The notes: generated from the letters alone by a model not told the origin. A stretch of DNA of 64,000 bases from Streptomyces sp. NBC_01255 (GCF_036226445.1 NZ_CP108474.1:3658001-3722000); one strand, 5' to 3'. Positions 52,924 through 62,209 are shown, counted from the first letter of the stretch. Made by a program: numbers and translations.

Positions 52924-55900
52924 ATGCCCAACTTCGCGCGCTCGCGCGTGAGATCCAGACGATCCATAGGATCCATAGGATCCACGAAAGCGCTCCTGCT
53001 TGTCCCTGCTCTGCTGACGGCCCTTCTGGGATCCGCGATCCCCGCGGGTACGGCCCTGGCGGCGACGCCCACGCCGCCGACCGCCGCGGCGACCGATCCG
53101 GTGCCCACGCCGTCCGTGGACCCGACGCCCACGGACGAGCCCGTACCCACGCCGTCCGTGGACCCGACGCCGTCCGAGGAGCCCACGCCCACCGGCCCGC
53201 CCTGTCCCGACCTGCCGTTCACCGCGCTCGGCGCGCCCGCCGACGCGAGGGGCGCCTTCACGGTGGACGGGGACGGCACCAGCTGCTTCACGGTGACCGT
53301 GGAGAACCCGGGTCAGTACCGTCTGCTCACCGCCGACGACCAGGTAAGTGCGTCGCTGTACTCGGGTGAGACCTGGGTCGACTGCACGTACTTCGCCTAC
53401 CGGTACAGCTGGTGCGAGCTCGCCGCCGGACCGTACACGCTCAAGCTCCACAACAGCAGCGGGTCGGCCGGGGAAGGCCTCGTCTCTCTGGTCCCGCTGA
53501 CGGCCGCTCCCGGCTGTCCGGCCGTGCCCGGCACGCGCTACGACTCGGCCCCGGCGACCGGGCGGGGGTACGGCCGGACGGGCGTCGTCTGCCGCTCCTT
53601 CACCGCCTCCCCTGGTGAGCGGATCACCGTCGACGCCCAGCTCGGCGGCTACGAACCGATCTTCTGGGTCACCGACGACACCGGCAAGCGCATCTGCCCC
53701 GCCTACGAGGACCGCAGCGACGGCTGCGTGCTGCCTGAGGGCACCAGCGGCTACCGCGTCCTCGCCACCGTGCCGGACGCCGCTGACAGCACCGCCTCCT
53801 CGTACACGTTCAAGGTCCGCCGTCTGTCGGACCCGGCGGGCTGCGTCCCCGTGACCGAGACCTCCTACGGCTCCGCCCCCGCCGAGGCCGCCCCGGGAAC
53901 CGGATGCAGGACGTTCACCCCGACCACGACCGGCCGCTACGACGTGGACGAGGTCGGCCCGGACACGGGGGCCGCCGGGATCGACGTGTACCGCCCGGAC
54001 GGCACCACCGCCTGCGCGGCGGGACAGAACTGCGCGCTCACCGCGGGCGTCCCCTACACCCTCGTCACCGACAAGCCCGTACGTATCCTCGACCGCGCCT
54101 CCACGGAGGGCTGCGACAGCGGTGTCACTCTCGCGGCCACCTATCAGGGGACGTTCGACGCACGGGGTGCGGTGGACTGCTTGCACCTGCCGGTTCCTCA
54201 GGACGCCCACATCGCCATCCTGGGCGGGGACGCCGCCGAGTTCACCGTGGTCGACGCGGCCGGTACCGCCTTCTGCGACAGCGGCCTGACCAAGGGCACG
54301 TGTGAGCTGGGCGGCACCGCCCCGTACCGCGTGCTGGTCTCCAAGGAGTACCTCGACGCCGCGTCCCGTACGTACCGTCTCGTCGTCCACCGCACGGACG
54401 CCCCGAGCGCCTGCCGGACCTTCCTGGCCGGCGACTTCACCACGAACCCGACGCGGATGACCGTACGGACCGGCGAGGGCGTCTTCGCCGACTGTCTGAC
54501 CATCCCGGCCGCGGCTCACTCCGCGAACGAGCTCACGCAGATCCAGAAGGTCTCGGGCACCGCGGGAGCCGAGGTCAACGTCCTCGACTCGACCGGCAAG
54601 CACGTCTGCTCGATCAGTACCTACTACAACACGTGGACCACGTGCGCCCTGACACCTGGTCTCGCGCACACCGTCCTGGTCCAGGGCCATGACAAGCCCG
54701 CCGAGTTCGCGCTCACCCGCCGGGACGTCACCGCCACGGCACGCGGCTGTGTCACCACCCCGGCCGTCGCCGTCGGCGGCCCGTCCACCGGCGGTGTCCC
54801 GGCGAAGCCGGGGACCTTCCTGTGCCACCAGGTGACGACGGCGGACGCGCGGGACACCCTGCACCTGAACGCGCGTGACGCGCGGAGCTCCGCGCGGTTC
54901 GCCGTGTACGACGCGAACGGCGTGGCCCACTGCGGCTACTTCACCAACGGCTGCGCGGTAACGGGCTCCACGCGCTACCAGGCTCTCGTAGTCGTCCGGG
55001 AGGGCGAGACCGCCGCGCCCGCCTACCGCCTCGACGCCCTGCGGATCGGCACGGCCGCCGGCCCCGCGCCCGAGTGCGTCAAGGTGCCGAACGTCAGCTA
55101 CGGCTTCGGGCCGCTGGTCTCCACGCTGTCGGAGCAGAAGACGGCGGTGTGCGCGGTGCTGCCGACGGCGACGCGCGACGACTTCGACCTGAAGCTCTCG
55201 CCCACGGGGACCGTCGCGCAGATACCGACCCCGAAGCTGTACTACGGATCCCCTCTGAAGGACGGCTGCCGGCAGATCTACGGCCCCGACGGCTACTCCT
55301 ACACATGCGGCCTGCAGACCGAGAAGTTCGAGCGGGTGGCCCAGACGAGCACCCTGGTGGTCGGACTGCCGGAGACCCCGGCCCAGGCCGCCACGGCGCT
55401 GCGCGTCGAGGGCAGGTGCGGCGGCTCCAGCCTGTGCGGGCCCGATGAGTGGACCGTCGGCAGTGTCGGCCCCGCCACGGTCGGCAAGGGCAAGATCACG
55501 ATGAAGGTCACCGGCACCGCTCTGCACGACGAGGACCAGGTGTTCCTGATCCAGTCGGGCGCGGACTACCGGGCTCTGTCGACCGCGACCACCGTCGCTC
55601 CCGACCGGCGGAGCATGACGGTCTCCATCGACCTGACGGACGCCCCGCTGGGCCCGCTCATGACGAGGGTGTACACGCGCTACTCGCGCTCCCAGGACAG
55701 CAACGCCGTCACCGTCGTCGCCGCCCTCCGCAACACCGCCGCCCCCACCTTCTCCGGCACCGCGATCGTCGGCGCGAAAGTCACGGCGAAGGCCGGGTCG
55801 TGGTCGCTGCCGGTGGACTCGCTCGCGTACCAGTGGCGGGCCAACGGGATCGCGATCGCGGGGGCCACGGCCTCCACGTACACGATCCCCTCCACCATCC

Positions 55901-56541
55901 AGGGCAAGCAGCTGTCGGTGGCCGTGATCGCGCGGAAGACCGGGCACCCGACGCTCACGTCCACGAGCGCGGCCGTCGCCGTCGGCAAGGGCGTCGCCCC
56001 CAAGCCCACCAAGGCCCCCTCCCTCTCAGGCACCGCCCGCGTCGGGAACAAGGTCACGGCCGTCGTCGGGACCTGGTCGCCCGCGCCGACCTCGTACGCC
56101 TACCAGTGGCGGGCCAACGGCGTCGCGATCTCCGGGGCCACCGGGTCGACGTACACCCCCGTCGCGTCCGTCGTCGGCAAGAAGCTGACCGTGACCGTGA
56201 CCGCCCATCGGACCGGGCATCTCAGCGGGGTCTCCACGACCGCCGGGTACACCGTCGCCACCGGCCTCGCGCCGAAGGCGACCTCCGCTCCGTACCTCAC
56301 CGGTACCGTCCGGGTCGGGCGGACGCTCACCCTGAACCGGGGGACGTGGACGCCCGCGCCGACCTCGTACGCCTACCAGTGGTACGCGAACGGGCGGGCG
56401 ATCAGCGGAGCGACGAAGGCCTGGTGCACGCTGACGAAGGCGCAGCGCGGGACGAAGATCACCGTGCGGGTGACGGCCTACCGGACCGGTCACTCGTCCG
56501 GGGTCGCATGGACCCGGGCGACCTCGGCGGTCGTCGGCTGA
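52924..56541 (+). CDS. Very large secreted protein with four-Cys modules and Ig-like repeats
   Basis: This 1205-aa protein starts with ATG after GGGGGGAACGGA. The signal peptide contains a 9-bp tandem repeat coding SIGSIGS (about 52960-52985), followed by ALLLVPALLTALLGSAIPAG. A Pro/Thr-rich stalk with a 45-nt imperfect repeat (PTPSVDPTP twice) comes next. Then come seven modules of about 100 aa, each with four cysteines (53200-55320). At the C-terminus are three Ig-like repeats (55741-56538) with the shared core SGTARVGNKVTAVVGTWSPA, YQWRANGVAISGATGSTYT. No catalytic motif is visible. A surface adhesin or matrix protein is the most likely role. Confidence 0.85.
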   Translation: MPNFARSRVRSRRSIGSIGSTKALLLVPALLTALLGSAIPAGTALAATPTPPTAAATDPVPTPSVDPTPTDEPVPTPSVDPTPSEEPTPTGPPCPDLPFTALGAPADARGAFTVDGDGTSCFTVTVENPGQYRLLTADDQVSASLYSGETWVDCTYFAYRYSWCELAAGPYTLKLHNSSGSAGEGLVSLVPLTAAPGCPAVPGTRYDSAPATGRGYGRTGVVCRSFTASPGERITVDAQLGGYEPIFWVTDDTGKRICPAYEDRSDGCVLPEGTSGYRVLATVPDAADSTASSYTFKVRRLSDPAGCVPVTETSYGSAPAEAAPGTGCRTFTPTTTGRYDVDEVGPDTGAAGIDVYRPDGTTACAAGQNCALTAGVPYTLVTDKPVRILDRASTEGCDSGVTLAATYQGTFDARGAVDCLHLPVPQDAHIAILGGDAAEFTVVDAAGTAFCDSGLTKGTCELGGTAPYRVLVSKEYLDAASRTYRLVVHRTDAPSACRTFLAGDFTTNPTRMTVRTGEGVFADCLTIPAAAHSANELTQIQKVSGTAGAEVNVLDSTGKHVCSISTYYNTWTTCALTPGLAHTVLVQGHDKPAEFALTRRDVTATARGCVTTPAVAVGGPSTGGVPAKPGTFLCHQVTTADARDTLHLNARDARSSARFAVYDANGVAHCGYFTNGCAVTGSTRYQALVVVREGETAAPAYRLDALRIGTAAGPAPECVKVPNVSYGFGPLVSTLSEQKTAVCAVLPTATRDDFDLKLSPTGTVAQIPTPKLYYGSPLKDGCRQIYGPDGYSYTCGLQTEKFERVAQTSTLVVGLPETPAQAATALRVEGRCGGSSLCGPDEWTVGSVGPATVGKGKITMKVTGTALHDEDQVFLIQSGADYRALSTATTVAPDRRSMTVSIDLTDAPLGPLMTRVYTRYSRSQDSNAVTVVAALRNTAAPTFSGTAIVGAKVTAKAGSWSLPVDSLAYQWRANGIAIAGATASTYTIPSTIQGKQLSVAVIARKTGHPTLTSTSAAVAVGKGVAPKPTKAPSLSGTARVGNKVTAVVGTWSPAPTSYAYQWRANGVAISGATGSTYTPVASVVGKKLTVTVTAHRTGHLSGVSTTAGYTVATGLAPKATSAPYLTGTVRVGRTLTLNRGTWTPAPTSYAYQWYANGRAISGATKAWCTLTKAQRGTKITVRVTAYRTGHSSGVAWTRATSAVVG

Positions 56542-56561
56542 TCCTCGCGCGCGGTACGCAG

Positions 56562-56609
56562 GAGGCCCCCGGGGCGGCGGACGGAGACGGACGTCGCCCG
56601 GGGGCTTCT
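56562..56609 (+). terminator. Hairpin after the large secreted protein
   Basis: GAGGCCCCCGGG and CCCGGGGGCTTC form a 12-bp stem with one G-T pair, about 20 nt past the stop. Confidence 0.6.
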
Positions 56610-56629
56610 CCGTTCCCGGGGCTTCCCAT

Positions 56630-56644
56630 CTGACGAACCGTCAG
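56630..56644. promoter_or_regulatory. CTGACG-N3-CGTCAG operator before the flavin reductase
   Basis: CTGACGAACCGTCAG is a perfect palindrome 5 nt before the first in-frame ATG, the third occurrence of this motif in the window. Confidence 0.7.
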
Positions 56645-56649
56645 TTTCA

Positions 56650-57276
56650 ATGGGTGGTGTGATGGGACACGCCGGGATGGCGGCCACCGCCGTCCGACAC
56701 CTGAGAGCGGCCGGTTCGCCCACGGCCGTCGAACCACTGCCACGGCCGGTACTGCGCGCGGTGCGGGAGGACGAGCGACCGCCCGTCGACCCGGCCGAAT
56801 TCCGCCGCGTCCTCGGTCACTTCGCGAGCGGGGTCACGATCGTCACGGCCCTCGACGCCGACGGCCCGGCGGGCTTCGCCTGCCAGTCCTTCGCCTCGCT
56901 CTCCCTCGACCCGCCCCTGGTCGCCTTCATGGTCGCCCGTACGTCGACGACCTGGCCCCGGATCGCGGACGCCGGCACCTTCTGCGTCAACATCCTCGGG
57001 GCCGAACAGGGCCCGCTCTGCCGGTCGTTCGCGGTGAGCGGGGCCGACAAGTTCGCGGGGGTCGACTGGGAGCCGGCTCCGGCGACCGGGTCACCGCGCC
57101 TCGCCGGCTCGCCCGCCTGGATCGACTGCACGATCACCGCCGTCCACACCGGCGGCGACCATCTGATCGTGGTCGGGCGGGTCGACTCCCTCGGCGCGAC
57201 GGAGGACGGGGACAGGGACGGGGGCGGGGATCCGCTGCTCTTCCATCGGGGGCGGTTCGGGCGGTTCCGCTCCTAG
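56650..57276 (+). CDS. Flavin reductase (FMN-binding split-barrel) family protein
   Basis: This protein of about 208 aa shows the flavin reductase pattern FRRVLGHFASGVTIVTAL, ACQSFASLSLDPPLVAFMVARTSTTWPRI, GTFCVNILGAEQ and the C-terminal LLFHRGRFGRF. It would supply reduced flavin to a monooxygenase. The in-frame ATG at 56662, after GGGTGGTG, is an equally good start. Its promoter shares the palindrome with the monooxygenase and acyl-CoA ligase genes, supporting a common pathway. Confidence 0.88.
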   Translation: MGGVMGHAGMAATAVRHLRAAGSPTAVEPLPRPVLRAVREDERPPVDPAEFRRVLGHFASGVTIVTALDADGPAGFACQSFASLSLDPPLVAFMVARTSTTWPRIADAGTFCVNILGAEQGPLCRSFAVSGADKFAGVDWEPAPATGSPRLAGSPAWIDCTITAVHTGGDHLIVVGRVDSLGATEDGDRDGGGDPLLFHRGRFGRFRS

Positions 57277-57352
57277 TGCTCCGGTAGCACTCCGGCAGTA
57301 CTCCGGCAGGAGTGTGGCGTCCGGCCCGGGGCGATGACAGGCGGCCGGAGCG

Positions 57353-58231
57353 CTAGACCGCCATCCGCCGCACCACCGCCAGCGCCTCGCGCACCGCCCC
57401 CGGAATGTCCGTCACCGGGAAGCGCGCCTGGCGCACCACGCGCTCGCGGTCCACCACCAGCACCGCCCGCTTCAGCCGCAGCGCCTGCCCGGCGCGGAAC
57501 ACGGGTAGCCGCAGGGCGGCGGCGAGGCGCAGGTCGACGTCCGAGAGCAGCGCGAAGGGGATTCCCTCCTCGACCGCGAACACCCGCTGCTCATCCGGGC
57601 GTTGCGTGCTCACGCCGCGCACCTCGGCGCCCGCCGCGCGGAAGTCGTCGTACGCGTCCCGGAACAGCCGGTTCTCCAGGGTGCAGCCGATCGCGCCCGG
57701 GATGTCGGCCCAGCCGTCCGGCAACGGGCCGGGGCGGCCGGTCGCCGGGTAGCAGAACAGGACGGTGGCCGCGGCCTCGGCCACCGGGTCCAGCGGCTCG
57801 CCGTCCCGGTGCCCCGGCAGTGCGAGGCGCGGCAGCCGCTCGCCCACCAGGTCCGCCACGCGCCGGGCCTCGGCACTGTGGTCGTCGGCCGTACCGCTGA
57901 GTGAGCCGTCGCCGAGCAGCCAGCGGTCCGCCCAGTCCTGCATCGAGAGCAGCACGGGCAGCAGCCCCCGCCCGCTCTCCGTCAGCCGGTACTCGTACCG
58001 CACCGGGCCGCTCTGATACGGAACCTTCTCCAGGACCTCCGCCTCCACCAGGTGCGCAAGGCGCTCGGTCAGCACCTTGCGGGAGATCCCCAGCTCCTCC
58101 TGGAGCGCGTCGAAGCGGTGGTGCCCGCGGGCGGCCTCTCTCACCAGGAGCAGGCTCCACCAGTCGCCGACCACCGCGGCCGCCTGCGCGATCGCACAGG
58201 CGGCGTCCCGCTCGGGCACCGACCTGACCAT
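57353..58231 (-). CDS. HxlR-type winged-helix regulator fused to a peroxiredoxin-like domain
   Basis: This 292-aa fusion protein has N-terminal 120 residues forming an HxlR winged helix (CAIAQAAAVVGDWWSLLLVREAARGHHRFDALQEELGISRKVLTERL; VPYQSGPVRYEYRLTESG). The rest is an AhpC/PrxQ-type thioredoxin-fold domain. That domain has GAIGCTLENRLFRDAYDDFRAAGAEVRGVS, giving a peroxidatic-type Cys in GCT, and ALLSDVDLRLAAALRLPVFRAG. Start at 58231 follows AGGAGCCCC. It is divergent from an MFS exporter. A redox-sensing repressor is inferred. Confidence 0.83.
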   Translation of the reverse strand: MVRSVPERDAACAIAQAAAVVGDWWSLLLVREAARGHHRFDALQEELGISRKVLTERLAHLVEAEVLEKVPYQSGPVRYEYRLTESGRGLLPVLLSMQDWADRWLLGDGSLSGTADDHSAEARRVADLVGERLPRLALPGHRDGEPLDPVAEAAATVLFCYPATGRPGPLPDGWADIPGAIGCTLENRLFRDAYDDFRAAGAEVRGVSTQRPDEQRVFAVEEGIPFALLSDVDLRLAAALRLPVFRAGQALRLKRAVLVVDRERVVRQARFPVTDIPGAVREALAVVRRMAV

Positions 58232-58309
58232 GGGGCTCCTGTCCTCCGGATGCGGCGTCTGCGGCTTCTGCAGTGTGCGGTCTTCGAAACCATCTTGCGC
58301 CATGCGGTC

Positions 58310-58346
58310 AGTTCCGGATAGGAACTCACTCGACAAGGTAAGTTCC
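58310..58346. promoter_or_regulatory. AGTTCC-N5-GGAACT operator of the HxlR/MFS divergon
   Basis: AGTTCCGGATAGGAACT (58310-58326) is a perfect palindrome, and an AAGTTCC half-site follows at 58340-58346. It lies between the regulator and transporter genes. Confidence 0.7.
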
Positions 58347-58376
58347 CAAAAGAGACTCACTGGGGGTGGGCGTCGC

Positions 58377-59633
58377 ATGAGCGAGGCACCGACGGTCCCG
58401 AAGCACGATCGCCGCAGCACGCACCACGCGACCTCGCCTCCGGCCGTCTTCTGGCGCTACTGGGCCGCTACCACCGTCAGCGACGCGGGCACCGCCGTCA
58501 CCGCCCTCGCTCTGCCCCTGATCGCCCTCACCGTCCTCGACGCCACCGCGCTCCAAGCCGCCCTGCTCGCCGCCGCCGGACAGATCTCGTGGCTGCTGCT
58601 CAGCCTCCCGGCCGGAGTGATCGCCCAGCGCGTCCCGCTCCGCCGCCTCCAGGTCGCCCTCGACCTCGTACGGTTCGTCGCCGTCGGATCCCTCCCGCTC
58701 GCCTGGTGGCTCGACCGGCTCAGCTACCCGCACCTGTTGCTCGCCGCGCTGGTCACCGGCGCCGCGACCGTGCTCTTCGACATCGGCAACTCGACCTTCC
58801 TGCCCGCCATCGTCCCGGCCCGGCAGCTCGCCGCCCGCAACAGCCTGATGTCCGGCACGCACGCCGTCACCGAGACCGGAGGGCCCTCCGGGGGCGGTCT
58901 CCTCGTACACGCCGCGGGCCCGGTCGGCGCACTCCTCGTGGACGCGGCCAGCTACCTGTTCTCCGCCCTGCTGCTGCGTACGCTCCCCGAGCGCCGTCCC
59001 GCCGCCCGCACCGGCGACGGTGCCCTCCGGCTGATCCGTGAGGGCTGGACGTATGTGACGCGGCACCCGGTGATGCTGCCCTGCATGCTCTGGGCCACCG
59101 GCACCAACTTCGTCTGCGCCGCCCTGGTCGCCCTCACCCCCCTCTACCTGGTCCGTGAGGCCGGACTGACGCCCGTGCAACTCGGCCTGGTGCTCGCCAT
59201 GGACGGGATCGGCGCGCTCGCCGGATCCGCCGTGGCGGTCCGGCTGACCCGGCGGTTCGGCACCGCCCGGGTGCTCGTCGGGACCGCGCTGGCCGGCGGC
59301 GCCGCTGCCCTGCTGGCCCCGCTGACCACGTCCGCGGCCGACGCGTACTGGTTCGCCCTGGGCAACGCCGGCTTTGCCTTCGGCGTCGTCATCGGGTCGA
59401 TCACCACTCGCACGCACCGTCAGACCGAGTCCCCGCCCGAGCTCCTCTCCCGTGTCATGGCCACCGTCCGCTTCGTCTCCTGGGGCGCCCAGCCCCTCGG
59501 CGCCCTCAGCGCCGGCCTGCTCGCCACGTACGCGGGGACGCACGCGGCCCTGTGGACGGTGTGCACGGCCGCGCTCCTGCCGCCGCTCTACCTGCTCGCG
59601 GTCCCGGTGGGCCGCCGCCGGGACTTCGACTGA
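58377..59633 (+). CDS. MFS transporter (drug exporter-like, enterobactin-exporter type)
   Basis: This 418-aa protein has 10-12 predicted helices. The N-terminal FWRYWAATTVSDAGTAVTALALPLIAL and LPAGVIAQRVPLRRLQV (loop 2-3 motif) place it with MFS_3/EntS-like exporters. ATG at 58377 follows GGGGGTGGG. It is divergent from the HxlR-peroxiredoxin regulator across the AGTTCC palindrome. It probably exports a small toxic compound. Confidence 0.87.
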   Translation: MSEAPTVPKHDRRSTHHATSPPAVFWRYWAATTVSDAGTAVTALALPLIALTVLDATALQAALLAAAGQISWLLLSLPAGVIAQRVPLRRLQVALDLVRFVAVGSLPLAWWLDRLSYPHLLLAALVTGAATVLFDIGNSTFLPAIVPARQLAARNSLMSGTHAVTETGGPSGGGLLVHAAGPVGALLVDAASYLFSALLLRTLPERRPAARTGDGALRLIREGWTYVTRHPVMLPCMLWATGTNFVCAALVALTPLYLVREAGLTPVQLGLVLAMDGIGALAGSAVAVRLTRRFGTARVLVGTALAGGAAALLAPLTTSAADAYWFALGNAGFAFGVVIGSITTRTHRQTESPPELLSRVMATVRFVSWGAQPLGALSAGLLATYAGTHAALWTVCTAALLPPLYLLAVPVGRRRDFD

Positions 59634-59666
59634 CATGGTCACGAACGAACCGACGAGACCCCCGCC

Positions 59667-60323
59667 TCACGCACCCGAAGACTTCGGACCTGCTCGTCCG
59701 GAGCCTGTCCGGGCGATCCTGTCTCGTGGTTCCTCAAGGTCGAGAGAGCCGATGAAGCGGTCCAGCCGTGAGACGACGTGCCGCAATACGTCGACGGATC
59801 CCGTGGCGTCGTCCGCGAGCTCCAGTGCGTGATCCGCCGAGGGAACTTCCAGGACGTCATGTCGTAGGGACTCGGCGGTCCGTGAGTCCCACAGCCTGTC
59901 GGCGCTACCGCCGATGAGGAGGGTCGGCGCCTGGGCTCGCCGGAGAGCACGAGCCACATGGTCGATGGTCAGGAGCGGAGTGAGCCAGGCCGCTGCGATG
60001 TTCCGCTCGGCTGCGATGCCGCAGGCGAGTGAGCCCAAGGACTTGCCGACGAGGAGGCGACAGGCCCCCGCCTCGGCGTCGACGGCCTGGGTGACCTGCC
60101 GCTCCACCCACGCGATCCGGTCGTCCACGGTGAACTGCGAGAAGTCGTCCGGGATCTGCCACCACAGCTCCTGGACCGTCCAGCCGTGCTGGAGGAGCAC
60201 GCCACGAGCGAAGTGCAGCAGCGGCCTGGCGGGCGAGTAACCGACTCCTGGAACGACGACTGCGACACGGTCAGGGGCACCGTCGAAGCGGGTGGGCATG
60301 GCGAAGGGAGAGGGATCGGACAT
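59667..60323 (-). CDS. Alpha/beta hydrolase-fold protein
   Basis: This 218-aa protein has VAVVVPGVGYSPARPLLHFA, nucleophile elbow VGKSLGSLA, acid-loop candidate LLIGGSADRLWD and His in SADHALEL. This order fits a small dienelactone-hydrolase or KANL3-like hydrolase. It has no signal peptide. Codon use is slightly lower in GC than in neighbouring genes. Confidence 0.8.
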   Translation of the reverse strand: MSDPSPFAMPTRFDGAPDRVAVVVPGVGYSPARPLLHFARGVLLQHGWTVQELWWQIPDDFSQFTVDDRIAWVERQVTQAVDAEAGACRLLVGKSLGSLACGIAAERNIAAAWLTPLLTIDHVARALRRAQAPTLLIGGSADRLWDSRTAESLRHDVLEVPSADHALELADDATGSVDVLRHVVSRLDRFIGSLDLEEPRDRIARTGSGRAGPKSSGA

Positions 60324-60374
60324 GGCCGCAGGCTACTGGCACCCAACAGGACTCCGGTGTCGGAAACAGGAGGC

Positions 60375-60872
60375 CTAGGACTCCATGTACAGGGCTATCC
60401 CGCCCACCATGAAGACGCTCACCACGGCGAGCGTGCCCCACAGCAGCAGGGAGACGAAGTACCCCTGCCTCGCCGGCCGGGTGAGCAGCGCCGCCACCGC
60501 CAGGAACGCCCAGCCCACGAGCCATCCCCACACGCCGGCGAGCGGCGCCAGGAGGGCTCCGGCGAGGGCCGACAGGCCCAGCTGCCACCAGACCGGGCGG
60601 CCGCCGAACCTGCGCCCCAGGTCCTCGCCGAGGAGCACCACGGGCAGGACGAGTACGGCGGAGACCGCGAACGCCGCCAGCACGCCGAACGTGGACACCA
60701 GCGGGAGCGCCAGCAGGAACAGCCCGCCCTCGTACGTGTAGCCGGTCTCCGCCGTCCGGCTCAGGCCCACCGTCATCAGCACGGCCAGGGCCACCCCGGC
60801 CTCCAGGCACAGCGCCAGCGTCGAGACCCGCAGCATCCGGGCGTTCGTCCGCCCCGTGTCAGGACCGCTCAT
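60375..60872 (-). CDS. Four-helix membrane protein of unknown function
   Basis: This 165-aa protein has helices LALCLEAGVALAVLMTVGL, VSTFGVLAAFAVSAVLVLPVVLL, QLGLSALAGALLAPLAGVWGWL with WAFLAVAALL, and VSLLLWGTLAVVSVFMVGGIALYM. No known family was recognised. It precedes the hydrolase gene on the same strand, at a 51-nt distance. Confidence 0.75.
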   Translation of the reverse strand: MSGPDTGRTNARMLRVSTLALCLEAGVALAVLMTVGLSRTAETGYTYEGGLFLLALPLVSTFGVLAAFAVSAVLVLPVVLLGEDLGRRFGGRPVWWQLGLSALAGALLAPLAGVWGWLVGWAFLAVAALLTRPARQGYFVSLLLWGTLAVVSVFMVGGIALYMES

Positions 60873-60895
60873 CGGCGATCACCCCCTGGCGGTCA

Positions 60896-62209
60896 TCATG
60901 CTCCCGCCAGGGACGCCGTCTCCGTCCGGGGTCGGCGGATGACCAGGGCCATCAGCGCCGCCGCCGCGCAGAGCGCGCCCGACGCGTACCAGACGAGGTC
61001 GTACGTGCCGAAGACGTCCCGGGCGACACCGCCCGCGAAGGCGACGACGGCCGCGCCGACCTGGTGGGAGGCGAGGACCCAGCCGAAGACGATCGCCGAG
61101 TCCTCCCCGTAGTGCTCGCGGCAGAGCGCGATCGTCGGCGGGACCGTGGCCACCCAGTCCAGGCCGTAGAAGACGATGAAGAACAGCATCGGCGGGTGCA
61201 CGGTGGGCGCGAGCAGCATCGGCAGGAAGAGGAGGGAGATGCCGCGGAGCGCGTAGTAGACCGCGAGCAGGCGGCGGGCCTCGAAGCGGTCGGTGAACCA
61301 GCCCGAGGCGATCGTGCCGACGACGTCGAAGACGCCGATGACCGCGAGCAGTCCCGCGGCCGCCGTGACGGGCATCCCGTGGTCGTGGGCGGCGGGCACG
61401 AAGTGGGTCTTGACCAGGCCGTTCGTGGAGGCGCCGCAGATCGCGAAGGTGCCGGCGAGCAGCCAGAAGGGGCCCGTGCGGGCCGCCTTGAGGAGGACGG
61501 TGACGGCCCGGCGCGCGGCGCCGGTGACGGGGGCGGGCTTCTCGGCGTACTCGCCGCCGTACGGGGCGAGGCCCGTGTCCGCCGGGTGGTCGCGGAGCAG
61601 CAGCCAGACGAAGGGGACGACCGCGAGGGCGGCGAGCGACACGGTGACGGCGGCGGGGCGCCAGCCGTGGTCCTCGACCAGCCAGGAGAGGAGGGGGAGG
61701 AAGACGAGCTGGCCGGAGGCGCCGGCGGCGGTGAGGATGCCGGTGACCAGGCCGCGGCGGGCGACGAACCAGCGGTTGGTGACGGTCGCGGCGAACGCGA
61801 GCGCCATCGAGCCGCTGCCGAGGCCGACGAGCACGCCCCAGAAGAGGACGAGCTGCCAGGCCGCCGTCATCCACACGGTGAGGAGCGAGCCGACGGAGAT
61901 GATCGTCAGCGCGACGGCGACGACCCGGCGGATGCCGAAGCGGTCCATGAGGGCGGCGGCGAACGGGGCCGTGAGCCCGTAGAGGGCGAGGTTGACCGAG
62001 ACGGCGAAGCCGATCGTGCCGCGCGACCAGTCGAACTCCTGGTGCAGCGGCTCGATCAGCAGGCCCGGGAGCGAGGCGAAGGCCGCCGCGCCGATGATCG
62101 TGACGAAGGTGACCGCCGCGACGAACCAGGCGCGGTGGACGCGGGGCGTGCGGCGGGGCGATGAGGGAGTCGCGGGCGCGGGAGCGGCGCTCTCGGTTGT
62201 CTGGGCCAT
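60896..62209 (-). CDS. MFS transporter (oxalate/formate antiporter-like)
   Basis: This 437-aa, 12-helix protein has the monocarboxylate/OxlT-like pattern FVTIIGAAAFASLPGLLIEPLHQEFDWSRGTIGFAVSVNLALYGLTAPFAAALMDRFGIRRV. The second half is symmetrical, with ASGWFTDRFEARRLLAVYYALRGISLL. Start at 62209 (MAQTTESAAPA); the frame runs upstream into the next gene without a start. The substrate cannot be deduced. Confidence 0.88.
   Translation of the reverse strand: MAQTTESAAPAPATPSSPRRTPRVHRAWFVAAVTFVTIIGAAAFASLPGLLIEPLHQEFDWSRGTIGFAVSVNLALYGLTAPFAAALMDRFGIRRVVAVALTIISVGSLLTVWMTAAWQLVLFWGVLVGLGSGSMALAFAATVTNRWFVARRGLVTGILTAAGASGQLVFLPLLSWLVEDHGWRPAAVTVSLAALAVVPFVWLLLRDHPADTGLAPYGGEYAEKPAPVTGAARRAVTVLLKAARTGPFWLLAGTFAICGASTNGLVKTHFVPAAHDHGMPVTAAAGLLAVIGVFDVVGTIASGWFTDRFEARRLLAVYYALRGISLLFLPMLLAPTVHPPMLFFIVFYGLDWVATVPPTIALCREHYGEDSAIVFGWVLASHQVGAAVVAFAGGVARDVFGTYDLVWYASGALCAAAALMALVIRRPRTETASLAGA

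Noticed and set aside
49792..55947. A very long antisense open frame (over 2000 codons) opposite the acyl-CoA ligase, crotonase and large secreted protein
   Set aside because: Composition is Gly/Ala/Arg/Val-rich with no domain motifs; the opposite strand carries three well-defined genes. Such frames are produced by high GC content.
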